A DNA stretch of 64,000 nt from Prinia subflava (taxonomy: Eukaryota; Chordata; Aves; Passeriformes; Cisticolidae). Numbering within the stretch: the stretch's first letter is position 1; every line of letters begins with the position of its first letter. Shown one piece after another: positions 45,501 to 56,263 of this stretch. A program made the position numbers and the translations under genes. The stretch is from positions 78,022,472-78,086,471 of the forward strand of contig NC_086249.1 of NCBI RefSeq assembly GCF_021018805.1, given 5' to 3'. The notes below the pieces were generated by a model. That model did no database searches and was not told the origin of the DNA. It saw nothing but the letters and a program-made list of their open reading frames with translations.

Positions 45501-48500
45501 ATAAAATACAGGAAAACCAGGCCAAGTCTAAAACTTAAGCAGAATGAAATCTACTTGAATCCAACCTATGATAAAGATGCTGGAATATATGTGTGTGATT
45601 ACACTCTGTCTGATAACATTACCAAGTGGACAGTGAGAACAACAGTAGCAGTAGAAGTCACTGGTAATGTAATAACTCAGAATAAAATATCTGAAGTAAA
45701 GCATGTTTTCTTTATTATATTTATTTCTGTTTTCTGTTCAAGCTCTTGCTCTGAAAAACCCATAAACTGAATAAGCTACAGGATCACTCAAATCCTCTTC
45801 CAAGTATTCTGAGGACATCTTGGGTCATCCAATAGTAATAGCATTAGGTCTTCTAGGAAAGTATAAATCTTTTCTATATCCTGAGCTGCATGGATGCAGT
45901 ACAGCTGTTTCAGTACGAAAACAGCACAGGACTATTTTTCAGCATCCTGGTGGAAGGTAGGTCCCTCTGTGAAAAGGAGAACAAGATTTAGGGGACAAAG
46001 GAAATGTGTCAAGTGAGGCAACCTGGTTCTGTGGTCCAGTGAAGAAACACTCCTTTGAAATTCCATGGTCTAATGAGGGGATAGCACTTCTCTGAAATAG
46101 GTGATCCTTTTTTCTCCAGGTATTTTTAGCATTTGGTTCTAAGAATTCAAAGGAAAAATGTATCCATCCCATCAGGACAGGAAACCATGTCTTACCAACC
46201 TGTGAGGGCTCTGTGTGGTGGCTTAAGACACCTCTTGCTCTCTTGCTCTTTCACTCTTCCTTCTGGATTTATTCCCACAATATTGTCTGAGCAAGCTTGG
46301 ACTAGCTCTGCTTTTATTTTGATCTGACACATTGTCCTTCTCAGTTCTTTCCCCTCACTTCTTAGTGCAGTCAGAAAAACGCTTAAAAGGTGCCATATGT
46401 ATCTATACTACCCCAGAACCCTGCAGACTGAGGGGAGACCTCCTTGCGGTTACAACTTTCACCTGAGAGGAAGAGAAGGGGCAGGCACTGATCTCTTCTC
46501 TCTGGTGACCAGTGACAGAACCCAAGGGAATGGCCTGCAGTGGCATCAGGGGAGGTTTAGGTTGTAGATTAGAAAAAGGTGATCAGGCACTGCTAGAGGC
46601 TCCTCAGGGCAGTGGTCACAGCACCAAGCCTGACAGAGTTCAAGCAGTGTTAGAACACCACTCTCAGGCACAGGATGTGACTCTTGGGCATGGTTCTGTG
46701 CAGGGCTGGGTGTTGGACTTGGTCCTGTGGGTCCCTTCTAACTCAGCTTGTTCTGTGATTCTGTGATATATTTCTCTGCTGTGGCTTGGTTAAAAAAAAA
46801 AAAAAAAGGTGTTATGTGGTTATGTGGCACCATTTCCTGCAGTATGGGACTTTCCTAGAATGTCAGAGCTGTGGGTTTTATTGTACAACTCATGGGTATC
46901 ATTATCTGTGCCCTTTGGCAACCTGAGTTTTGGAAACAACCTGACTATTTTGTTACAAGTATCTGTGGTTGTGAATGGGGTGTGCAGGTGCTCTATCTGT
47001 GCTTACTGGGCATGAAAAGAGGTTTTACAGTGAGCTGATATGAGGATTGCACCCTTCAGGGGGTTTTGCAAGGGGGGTGTCTAATTTTTTAATCCTAAAT
47101 AATTTCAAGTGCAGACTAGTTGCTGAGTTTCTCAGCTTATGTAAGAGGACAATGAGTCAATGAGACAGCAGGTGTTTGAGTATCTAAGCAAGTTTTGTTG
47201 TAATCTTCTTGGACTCAGGTGTCTAAATTCCACCTAAAACTTAAAAAATTAAATTTTAAGCTATTTTCTTTGGTCTTCTGCACTGAAAATAACTTTATAT
47301 TTAATGATATTCTTGTTAATTGCAGCAAAAACCACTATTCATCCACCAAACCTTTTGTATCCCAATGGTGTTGTGATCCTTGAAGTAGAAGTTGGTAAGT
47401 TTCAATTCCTCCCCTAAAAGCAAATGAAAATATTTAAATGGTATTGATAAATAGTGATAGATCTTGATAAAGCAAACCAGCTTTGCTTTCTAGGCTATTT
47501 AAGAGAATAATGTTCTGCAGACCTGGTTGTTCTGTGATCATTTGTTCCAGGCAAGCCACTTGAATTGGAATGCCGTGTACAGTTTGGGTTTGAAACAGTT
47601 TCCCCAATGAGGGTGACATGGAAACGAAACATCAAAGAGAATGTAAATGAGAGACTGAGTCAGAAAACAAGGTGAGAACCTCCTCCCCCATCTCCCCCAG
47701 TAGGCTAGTTACCACCACCAGAACAACTGTAAAAGTCCTTCTATAAAAACTTTACTGAGTATATTTTATTGAAAAAAACTTTAGAAGGCTCTTTTCTTTC
47801 ACCTAGTAATGTATATGTCCATGAGCATGTGACAGGCATGTGACCTTCACATACAGAAGCACATATTGATGGCACTAAAATCAAGAACTCAAACTCTGCA
47901 TAATCTTAGCTCTTCTTCTTAAAACTTTAGCTCATAGACAGCCTCAGCATGAAGGATTCCTGCGGGGGAAGGGTTCCTGGGACAGGGTTGCTTGTCCCCA
48001 TATCAGTTGTTTTCAAGTGCTCTTGAAAGTACTGTCTCTGTTGTGCTTGCTAGCAGTTCACACAATCTGTCTTTGGACGCTGTCTCTGAGTAGGGAATGA
48101 ATCAGAGCAGCAAAACTGTGCTGTGGACATTGAAAGGAGTTTGTGTGTCTTAGACATCGCGGTGTTACAGACTAGGTCTGAGGACTTGCAGCACTGTTTC
48201 AGGACACTGAATTTTGGGACTCCTTCCTGGAAAGAATTAACCAGACCCTGCACAGAAGATACATGAAGGGGAAAGGTTTCCTGTGACCTAGGGACAACCC
48301 CTACAGTCATTACGCTTCCCTTTCCTTCCTGTTTTCATTCACTTACTCAGTGCTCAGCGTGGGCAACCGACAGAATAGAGGCAACACAGGCAAGTGTGTC
48401 TTTCAACAAACAACCATGAGTCAACTTTATGGGTAAACTTTCTGTACACTGGGGGAAGCAAAAGCCCTGCTTTCACTGCTAAAATCCAGTTCATAATAGG

Positions 48501-51500
48501 AGTCATATGGAAAAAAAGAATTATATCACACACACACACATGCACACACTCATGAAGTAGCCTGGAAATTGCATTTTCCTAACTTCAGAATATTTAGATT
48601 TGGAATATTCTTGTTAACAATTTTTTACCTTTTTCATGGGTAGAGTTTCTGCTTATTTTTTAAAACACAAACAAATAAAACATCTCCATCAGACTTTGAT
48701 TGAATCCTTGCCTATGCTCACTCCTAGGGATCTTGAGGTACCAGAGGTAGAGCCATACTGTCATTTTGCAGTGGCATGATGTGAGATGCCTTTTGGGATG
48801 ACCCAGAGATGCTTATACTTGTGGCTTTTAATGAGGAATGCTGAAACTCAGGAACTCTGGGTACTCTGGAGTGATTGCAGACACAGATCTGTTTCCTATA
48901 TCCTTCACTGAACTCTGACGGGATTCCTCAGTTACCTCTTCATTTCCTATATTTCTGTCCCTTATATCTATCTTATTCTGTTTGCTTATCATGCCCTTGG
49001 GTTTTTTACCCCTGTGCAAGAGGTTGAACTGCTTAGTCTTTTGCCCAGTTAGTTCTGTCTCGGGGTTTCTTTTTAAAGTTCCATTTCTCTGCGTTTCTGC
49101 CAGGTGAACATTTTACATCTTAGGAAACCACAAGTAACCTTATAGATGTAAAGGGGACTATGTATTGAAAACTAGACAAATGGTAAATATTTTGCTGAGT
49201 AGATGAATTAAGGATAAACTTTTCAGTCTTCAGGCCTGTCAAAGTATTTTCTTATAATGTTAGTTAGTATTTTCTTACCATGTATAAACCAAGCGGAGGT
49301 TCCAATCCAGAATATTGCATTACTATTAAAAGTTCAAGATGAATGTTAAGAAGCTGCAAACTCCTCTATTTTTGTGTGTAAGACATGGGGAAATTGTGTG
49401 AATGAACAGCAAAGGTATAATGCAAATACATATTTTTTTCTCTCTAGTGTCTATACAAGAGGTTTGAAGGGGCACACACTTCTTCATGTTGCAACTTTGA
49501 AAGAAGTTACAGAAAAGGACCTCAGAAGTAACTTCACATGCTTTGCTGAGAATTCAGTGGGGAATGCCAGTGCTGTGATCCAGCTGAAACAAAAGCAGAG
49601 AGGTAAAGCTATAAATTGGTGACTCTTTACCCCTGAAGACACATTTTGATTTACTCTACTGCCACTAATTAATTCCCCGTTGACACTGGCTTTTAGCCAG
49701 CAGCAGAAGTTTCTTGAATCTGGGTGGGAAAAGTCTGATTTGTCAGATGTCTTGAAAGCCACAGTAATTTGAAGATTATTCAGAAGGAAAGGGCTATCTG
49801 GGGACTTACTGCAGGCAGGTGAGCCAAGTGGAAGCTAGAGAGTAACTGGAAGGAAGAAGATGAGAGTGTCATCTCTGAACATTAATAGGCAATCTACTCA
49901 ACTGAAGCAGAGAGGTTGTTGAAAGCGACCATATTCCCTGATTTTCATAGCATGTTTCTGTTTGTTTTCCCATTCATTGCATGCATGTTTCTGAGAAGTT
50001 ACCATAACTGATACGAGGGCAGCCTTTGAAGCCTTTCAAGGCCCAAACCAGAATCAGTGTGGAAATTAAAGTGTTAAACCATGGTTCACAGTGGAGGTTC
50101 ATCACTGGAGTGCAAGACGAAACTGCCAGAAGGGCACTGTGTGCAGCTGTGTCTGCTCTGATGCAGCTTTTCCATCTCAGGTGATGACTATTTTCAGCAT
50201 TGCTGAGTGTACCAGAGACTATTTTCTCTGTGCATTCTGTCACAGATTGGCTTTTCACACCACCAAAGAAATGCCATGCAAAAAAGGTCACTGATGGTAG
50301 ACTGAAATTCTATGTCAAGGTTTGTGGTTGCATGAAATCTTGACTACTCTAAATTTTGCCAGCGGAGTTAGAAAAAAGATATTAAGATGGTTTGTCCCCA
50401 TTTCTGGATTGATTTTTTGATCTAAGTGTCAATATTATTTTGGAAACTTGAGTTATGATAGACTCTTTTCTTTCTGCAGTGTTGTTATTATATGTACTAT
50501 GCAGTGCCATTTCTACTCTATTTGCCTTTGTTCTGTGCACTGCCTTTATTTACCAGCACTGGATTGAAGTTGTGCTTATGTATCGAAGTTATCTGGTCCA
50601 CAACAAAAGTACAGAAGGTAAGAAATCTTGTATAATATTAATTTGCTCCAGTTTTTCTACTGCCTTTTGCCATGTGAGATAATCTGGTAGGAATTACTAA
50701 TTTAATTAAGTTCTTTTAATGAGTGTGTTCTCTTTGAACCAATACAAAGACTATTAAACCTTACAAGATGCTCAGTGAATGCAGATGGAAAAAGAGTCAG
50801 ATAGTGTGAAAGAAATATCTAACACCAACAGAAATGTCAGTTAGAATTTACCCATAGAAGATTAGAGTAGGAAGTTGAATTTTGGCAATTAATTTGCAGG
50901 GAATAATTTAGCATCTCAAATATTTCAAAATCGATCTCTGAAAAAGTTTAACAAAACCTTTGGACAAGAATGAAATGACCTTGCATAACAAAGTGAAGGA
51001 CTCCAGGTCTATTGTATTTTTCACTTGAAGCCAAAAAATTTCTTAGAAGAATAAACAAAAGAGAGAAACAAGATGATAAAGGGCACAAACTGACAAATGA
51101 ATGTTTGGGAAATATTCATATTTCCTTTGTAAAATGTTTAGAAACAATGTTACATTTGCCCCTGAGTGATCAGCTTTTGATTTTTCAAGTCTCTCTAGTA
51201 GCATTGCCCCATAATCTCAGTTAAAACAGGCCCCTGAAATAGTCAATGGTGTAAAAATGTATCAGGAATAACTATGACTACTTCAAAGAACTTAACGTAT
51301 GATTTTCTCACATGCATTGAAGGAATTCCAATATTTGTGTCTGGGAAATCTTCTCTAAAAATTCTTGTGTCTTGATGCAGTTTGAGCTAGAGGTGTCTGA
51401 GTCTGTTTCTGTGTTTGTAAATGTATCTTATAAGTGAGTGTGAAACAACTATCTAGATACCTATAAATACATGCACAATTAGAAAATTAACTACCCTTTT

Positions 51501-54500
51501 GGAAAAAATATTTTTGCAAGCACTAAAGCATTTGGCAAAAACAATTTGGGAAACCACTCAAAATTTCCCTTCTGTCTGGTAATAAAGTGATTTAAGGACC
51601 TGTGGAATGTCCCTTTAGAGCACACCCTGAATGTCAGTAGGACACAGACAGACTTGCCAAGGTCTTTGCACTGAAGTTGAAGACACCCTTGGTGGCAGCC
51701 CCTGGCCCCTGCCTGTCCCCTGCCTCTCATGCACACAGCACCATCTGCTGTGGTGTATAGAGTGGCAGTATAGGGGATGTGCAGACCAACCGTGCATAGC
51801 CAGAGAGTTTTCTGCCCAAGCAAAAGGTGTTCTCACCTGCAGGATTATGTCCTTCTCACTTTGTGTGGATGCATATCAAGTCACTGAGGTCTGAAAGGAC
51901 TTGCTCATAGAGCAGCAAAGCAACAGTTATGACTTGATTTTGCTGTTTCTTAATTTCTATAATTTCTTCTCTCATGTCCCTCTCAGCATAGAATCAGACA
52001 GTTGAAGAATCCTACAGGATTGGAAGGTACCCTGGGCACCTGCTCTGCTCAGAGCAGAGCCAACCTAGGTTGTGCAAGACTTTCTGGACAGAGAAACCAC
52101 AACCCCTCTGGGCTTAATTTGCCTCCTTAGCCAATTCAGATATATCTCTTAGAACTCCTGCCTTCTTACATATATAGAAAGAAATAATGCAGGAGATTTG
52201 ATACTAACATTTATTGAACATGTATGCCATCACTTTGCTTAAGTCAGGTATTCTCCATTTCCTACACTTTCAGCACTTAAACACAGTACCAGAAGTTCCT
52301 CAGCATGTAATTTTCCTGTAAAACTATGTGGAAAATGGCCTAATGGTGCTTATTTTGTATTTATTTTTAACTTGCTATTTTAATAGTAATATTATAGAGG
52401 GGTCCGTTTGTTAGTGATTGTTGTCTAATAAGATTACAGTGACCTCTGTAGGTGAAATGAGGAATACCTGGCTTGTAGTGCAATTTATTGTCATTTAAAA
52501 TCTGTTTTCAAAGGAGCTTCAATTTAGGGTGTAGATGAAATGAAGTTCAGCTAAACCAATGTAGTGACCTTCTGGCCCACTTTTAATTCACATTAGCGAA
52601 TCAGTCCTGTGTGCCTACTGCCGGTGATTCACTCTTGTGGGACTAAAGTGGCTCAACTTGGCAGAATAATAACTCAGTAAAAGACAGTGTGTATCCAGCA
52701 AAGTGAATCATCTTCCTCTTTTATCACAAGAGCTTCAGCACCAGTACAAGGATGTGATTGAATGTGTCCAAGAGCAGAGGGGAGGAGCAGAGATGCAGCA
52801 CATGTTGTCTGATCACATTCTTGGCCTCCAAACCTAATCTGCACATCTCTGTTTTGTTTTGATGACATAGTTTCTGCTATATGCTGGTTCTCAATTTAAG
52901 TGTTCAGCCCCAGCTCATCCATGTTACTTTTCTGAATTTGCTTTACATACGGGTGCTTCTAGATCCTGTGGGAACTGGGTGACTCTAGCTTGTGTCTGTG
53001 GCCCTAATCTTACATTTAGGGATAGAAATTAGGAGGTTGACACCAAGGTGTGTGGGTCATGAAATGCAGCACTTAGGTGTCTGTGCTGGGTGTAGGTGTC
53101 TCAGTTCCCAAGCAGTGAAGGTGCAGTCACTGTGGTGAAATCCAGAGCACCTCTCAGCTCATCCTGCAGCAGCACCCTGCAATGGGACTCTGCTCTACAC
53201 AGGGGAGTTTCTTTCTGCTTTCTATTCATTATATTGACATATGTTACAATTCAGCTAATTCAGCATAGGTGTGTGATGTAATTTGGGCTGCCTGAGGATG
53301 TCCTTCCTCTCCAAAATGCTTGAGTCTCCAGTACTTCCCCTGTCAAATCTGGCAGTCTCAGGATACCTTAAATGGCCTCAAGTAACTGGGAAACTGGACT
53401 GGATCCACTGTGCCTTTTGCTTTCACCAGAAATTTTTTTCTTTTATATTCCTTCTCCCTCAAGTGTAATTGAAAGTTTATTCAGCAAAGAGATACAATTT
53501 GCTTTTGCCTTGTAGCTAAGAATGGGCCTAACTCAGGACATTGGTATTAGGGTGATTAAAGCTACGAAAAATTCTTTACCTGTGTTTCATCTACACTGTA
53601 CAAACTTCTTCTAAGGAGACTTAAAGTTCAGTAACTGGTCAGTACTTGAGCCGATGTTTTGATCAGACTTAGCCTTTACTCCTTACACAAGTCTCTCTGT
53701 TGACAAATGTAACAGTGTAAGAAAACAGCATATCTTTTGCAAGCAACTAATATTCAAGAACATTTTTCCTTTAAGCTTCATTATATTTTAAAAGAAGATT
53801 GGCAGTTGACAAGGGTTTTTTTTTTTACTCTGTATTTGGGCAAATGAGAGAAAAGATTGAGAATCATTAGAAAAGACTGGGAATCATTCCCTACCACATG
53901 GCTTTTGCCTGCAAGGGACCAGATCTTTAAACTACCTTGCACTAAACATCTCTAGCTTCCTTTTTTGCTTTGGTAGCATATGTCTACAAAATTTGCAAGA
54001 CAGTGAGGAGCAAGGTCCTTTGGTGACTGGATAGCTGTAATCCATGAACAGTTCATAATTTTAGGTTTGTGTTGTGCCTACTGAAACAGATATAAATGGA
54101 AACAGAGCATTAAGAAAGAAGCTGAATGCTTCAGCCAGCCTTGTTAATGTATATAAAGTTATTTATTTATATTTATTTACTCTTATTTATTAATTAATGT
54201 ATTTATTAATTTATTTTAGATGGCAAGGAATTTGATGCATTTGTGTCCTATGCAAAACTAAACTCTTCTGAAAGTGACTCTGCATTAATTAGTGAGGAAA
54301 AATTTGCCCTGGAGCTTCTTCCAGATATGCTAGAAAATAAATATGGATACAAATTATGTATTCTTGAAAGAGATATTCTTCCAGGAGGAGGTAAGGCCCC
54401 TGTAGAAAATCTTCAGTTTTTATAAAATTGTGTTTCACTTTATGCACCAGAGCAACAGATTGTATAATTGGGTAGTGGAATTAATGTTCAAAAGTCATAA

Positions 54501-55366
54501 TGTTTTGATCTTTGTGTCTGGTGCCTGTGCCTGATGCATACATACTTTGGAGTGAGGTCACTATGAGGTACCAGGCTGAGACAAAGCTTCTTGTGCAAGA
54601 GTTTTTTGCAAGCAGACTCCATTCCCCAGAAAGAAGGCTTCAAATATTTCAGTAGTTACTTTCTGAGCAACTTTAGCCAGTGCTACCTCAGTAATTAGAA
54701 AGCTCTGTATGTCTGTTCCTGTGAGAGATAAAGACAAGTCCAAGTGTCCCTCGGGACCCTGTCAAAGTGTGTTGAGGTCTCAGCTGCACCCTTCATGTCC
54801 TGAGCAGGAAGTTGTGTTCTTCAGTCGTATAGGAACAACCATGGTACCCTCTGTTAACATTACTAGGTGTTATGTGATTACCCAGCATTCCTATTGTTGA
54901 CTTTCCTTATGTCTGGGTTTTAGCTGTCGATAAAGGAACTGATAAGATAAAAACTCCTTTGCAGGATGCAGTAACTCTCACCATTTCCTCTCCAGCATAC
55001 ACAGACGAAGTTGTAACAGCTATTAAACAAAGCAGACGGGTAATAATTATTTTGAGCCCAGCCTATGTCAGTGGACCAAGCATCTTTGAACTGCAGGCAG
55101 CAGTGAACTGTGCACTGGAAGATAAAAGGATCAAACTGGTATTAATAAAGTTCAAGGATTTCCAAGAGCCAGAGACTTTGCCTCCAGTAGTGAAGAAAGC
55201 ACTTCGGATTTTACCGATTGTGACCTGGAAGTCTTCCATTTCTGCTGCTGCACACAGGAAGTTCTGGAAATACATGTGTTACCACATGCCAATGAAAACT
55301 ACTAAGAGGCTGGGAAATTACAGCCTGAAGGGCTTATCCCAAAGGTTATTCAGACTGGTATATTGA
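42412..55366 (+). CDS. IL18RAP: IL18RAP, interleukin-18 receptor accessory (beta) chain (complete, 10 coding exons, 589 aa)
   Basis: Coding exons are 42412-42535, 43587-43857, 44035-44209, 45489-45663, 47326-47394, 47551-47671, 49448-49602, 50480-50617, 54220-54390 and 54996-55366. They sum to 1770 nt with no internal stop; human IL18RAP is about 599 aa. Order: a signal peptide with an unusually long polar start (hydrophobic core about 18-35); an Ig-like ectodomain in exons 2-7; a membrane span 364-388; a TIR domain 410-567 with box 1 [13 protein letters not shown], box 2 [15 protein letters not shown] and box 3 [10 protein letters not shown]. Diagnostic for IL18RAP are [12 protein letters not shown] and IKF..FQEPE.LP..VKKALR. 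It is the signalling partner of IL18R1 and does not bind IL-18 strongly alone. Box 3 has Cys561 where the family usually has Arg. A second in-frame acceptor for the last exon exists at 54922-54923. Confidence 0.92.
42536..43586 (+). other. IL18RAP: IL18RAP coding intron 1
   Basis: 1051 bp. Opposed frames at 42652-43128 have no motif support. Nothing else is recognised. Confidence 0.5.
43587..43857 (+). CDS. IL18RAP: IL18RAP coding exon 2 (Ig-like domain 1)
   Basis: Acceptor CTTTTCAG, donor ATATG/GTAAGT; 271 nt, phase 1 to 2. It encodes [23 protein letters not shown] and [12 protein letters not shown], a complete Ig core with both Cys residues. It has no internal start codon, so simple ORF searches miss it. 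Confidence 0.88.
43976..44014 (-). repeat. IL18RAP: Interrupted poly-T tract upstream of a splice acceptor
   Basis: T16, then AAA, then T20, inside the 177-bp intron 2 of IL18RAP. It ends 20 bp before the acceptor at 44033-44034. It acts as, or sits beside, the polypyrimidine tract. Confidence 0.85.
44035..44209 (+). CDS. IL18RAP: IL18RAP coding exon 3
   Basis: Acceptor CACTCAG, donor AAG/GTAAGG; 175 nt, phase 2 to 0. It encodes [13 protein letters not shown], the Cys-containing SITCPGTKC and DVKWYK at the end, parallel to the WYK end of IL18R1 exon 3. Confidence 0.87.
44210..45488 (+). other. IL18RAP: IL18RAP coding intron 3
   Basis: 1279 bp, AT-rich. No other feature is recognised. Confidence 0.5.
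45489..45663 (+). CDS. IL18RAP: IL18RAP coding exon 4 (Ig-like domain 2)
   Basis: Acceptor TTCATTAG, donor ACTG/GTAATG; 175 nt, phase 0 to 1. It encodes [16 protein letters not shown] and [17 protein letters not shown]. Confidence 0.88.
45664..47325 (+). other. IL18RAP: IL18RAP coding intron 4
   Basis: 1662 bp, containing a CR1 element at 46415-46768 and an A-tract near 46792-46807. Confidence 0.6.
46415..46768 (+). mobile_element. CR1 LINE 3' fragment in IL18RAP intron 4
   Basis: CR1 phrases: GACTGAGGGGAGACCTCCTTG, GACCAGTGACAGAACCCAAGG, CCTGACAGAGTTCAAGCAG, GGGCTGGGTGTTGGACTTGG and the terminal TTGTTCTGTGATTCTGTGAT. Confidence 0.92.
47326..47394 (+). CDS. IL18RAP: IL18RAP coding exon 5 (69-nt linker exon)
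   Basis: Acceptor AATTGCAG, donor GTTG/GTAAGT; 69 nt, phase 1 both sides. It encodes [16 protein letters not shown], the linker before the third Ig domain. It is the counterpart of the 63-nt exon of IL18R1 and likewise frame-neutral if skipped. Confidence 0.82.
47551..47671 (+). CDS. IL18RAP: IL18RAP coding exon 6 (Ig-like domain 3, first half)
   Basis: Acceptor TGTTCCAG, donor ACAAG/GTGAGA; 121 nt, phase 1 to 2. It encodes [15 protein letters not shown] and [10 protein letters not shown]. The intron before it is only 156 bp. Confidence 0.87.
47672..49447 (+). other. IL18RAP: IL18RAP coding intron 6
   Basis: 1776 bp. A short (CA)n run lies near 48529-48549. Minus-strand frames at 48050-49019 lack motifs. 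Confidence 0.5.
49448..49602 (+). CDS. IL18RAP: IL18RAP coding exon 7 (Ig-like domain 3, second half)
   Basis: Acceptor TCTCTAG, donor AGAG/GTAAAG; 155 nt, phase 2 to 1. It encodes [17 protein letters not shown] and the strand-F motif [16 protein letters not shown]. Confidence 0.9.
49603..50479 (+). other. IL18RAP: IL18RAP coding intron 7
   Basis: 877 bp. Opposed frames at 49974-50294 have no motif support. Confidence 0.5.
50480..50617 (+). CDS. IL18RAP: IL18RAP coding exon 8 (transmembrane segment)
   Basis: Acceptor TTCTGCAG, donor GAAG/GTAAGA; 138 nt, phase 1 to 1. It encodes the hydrophobic [20 protein letters not shown] and on, then [18 protein letters not shown], the family juxtamembrane pattern. 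Confidence 0.92.
50618..54219 (+). other. IL18RAP: IL18RAP coding intron 8 (largest, 3.6 kb)
   Basis: It holds an antisense CR1 remnant (51985-52115) and an ATTT-rich run just before the acceptor at 54218-54219. Opposed frames at 51491-51894 show no domain. Confidence 0.5.
51985..52115 (-). mobile_element. Short CR1-like fragment (antisense)
   Basis: It begins with the antisense CR1 terminus CATAGAATCAGACAG, then TCCTACAGGATTGGAAGG and CCTGCTCTGCTCAGAGCAG. It is diverged. Confidence 0.65.
54220..54390 (+). CDS. IL18RAP: IL18RAP coding exon 9 (TIR boxes 1-2)
   Basis: Acceptor TATTTTAG, donor GGAG/GTAAGG; 171 nt, phase 1 to 1. It encodes [15 protein letters not shown] (box 1) and [18 protein letters not shown] (box 2). 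Confidence 0.93.
54996..55366 (+). CDS. IL18RAP: IL18RAP last coding exon (TIR C-terminal half)
   Basis: I chose the acceptor CCTCTCCAG at 54994-54995, because it gives [18 protein letters not shown], in register with other family members (PGG followed by about 11 residues and then KSRR). An upstream in-frame acceptor (GGTTTTAG, exon from 54924) would insert 24 residues. It encodes [28 protein letters not shown] and box 3 [10 protein letters not shown], then a 24-residue tail to TGA at 55364-55366. Confidence 0.88.
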
Positions 55367-56263
55367 TAGGAGAAATTTCACGGGGGGATGACATCAGGCT
55401 CAGGAATGGTAACATGATTGCCAAAGATGTTTTCTATATCATCTCATCACTGTGAACTGTCACTACAGTCAGCAATAGCTGGCTCTGAAACAGTCAGGGG
55501 GACTGAAGTGTGATAGTGCACAGTAAAACTGTGACATGGCACACACCCGTAAATGTGAGCTATTCTTCATAAATTAATATTTTATTATCATTTTTATTAT
55601 ATTTATTATATCCTTCTGCTCTGGTTTTCAGACAATGTTCTTTGCACTGTATTCTTCCCGGAATATTTTTACATTTTTTCCTAGAAAAAGGTTAAAAGAA
55701 GGGAACTTCAGAGGAAGCTTGAAGTTTAATTTTCTGATGCAGTCCAGTGGGACACAGACAAAATCTTCAAATGAGTTACTTCCTCCAGTGGGAACACCAA
55801 GAAAATACCATGGGTGTCTTCTACAACTGGGTACACCAAAGGGATCCAGAAAAGAAGGACCGCTGTGTAGCTTATCCCAGGCACCTCCATCCTTCAATGA
55901 GGGGAAGAATTCTACCAGTTGTGGAACATTTCACTCAGGGATACCTGCACCACTGCTATCTGGTGCTCCTCACTCAATGCCCACTGAAGAACCTGTTGGC
56001 ATTATGGGTGTGTTGCAGGTATAAATCAAAACCCTGATGGTCACAGCCAGTAGACTTCCAGAGAAGTCTAGCCTCTGGTCTATTGTTCTGCTCACTTCAT
56101 TTGGCCTTCAAGTTAACAAATCCTTGTTTTATATTGCTAATTGGATACCTCACCTGCCAGATTCCTTGTTGGAAAGGGATTCCAAGAAATACTGCTTTTA
56201 ACAGGATCAGTATACTGGAAAGATGAAATCTTTTGCAAGCAGGCTGAGCATCACATACCTAAT
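55367..56263. other. IL18RAP: IL18RAP 3' UTR and downstream spacer
   Basis: No canonical AATAAA was found close behind the IL18RAP stop, so the 3' end cannot be placed. The stretch 55635-56037 is open in several overlapping frames on both strands (up to 129 codons). These show no domain or splice support, and I do not call a gene. Confidence 0.4.

Noticed and set aside
54965..54995. TTTGCAG acceptor at 54964 for the last IL18RAP exon
   Set aside because: Joining 54390 to 54965 shifts the frame and reaches a stop within about 20 codons.
55635..56037. Several overlapping frames (up to 129 codons) after IL18RAP
   Set aside because: They lie downstream of a stop that ends a full-length IL18RAP, are open in competing frames on both strands, and show no recognisable domain.
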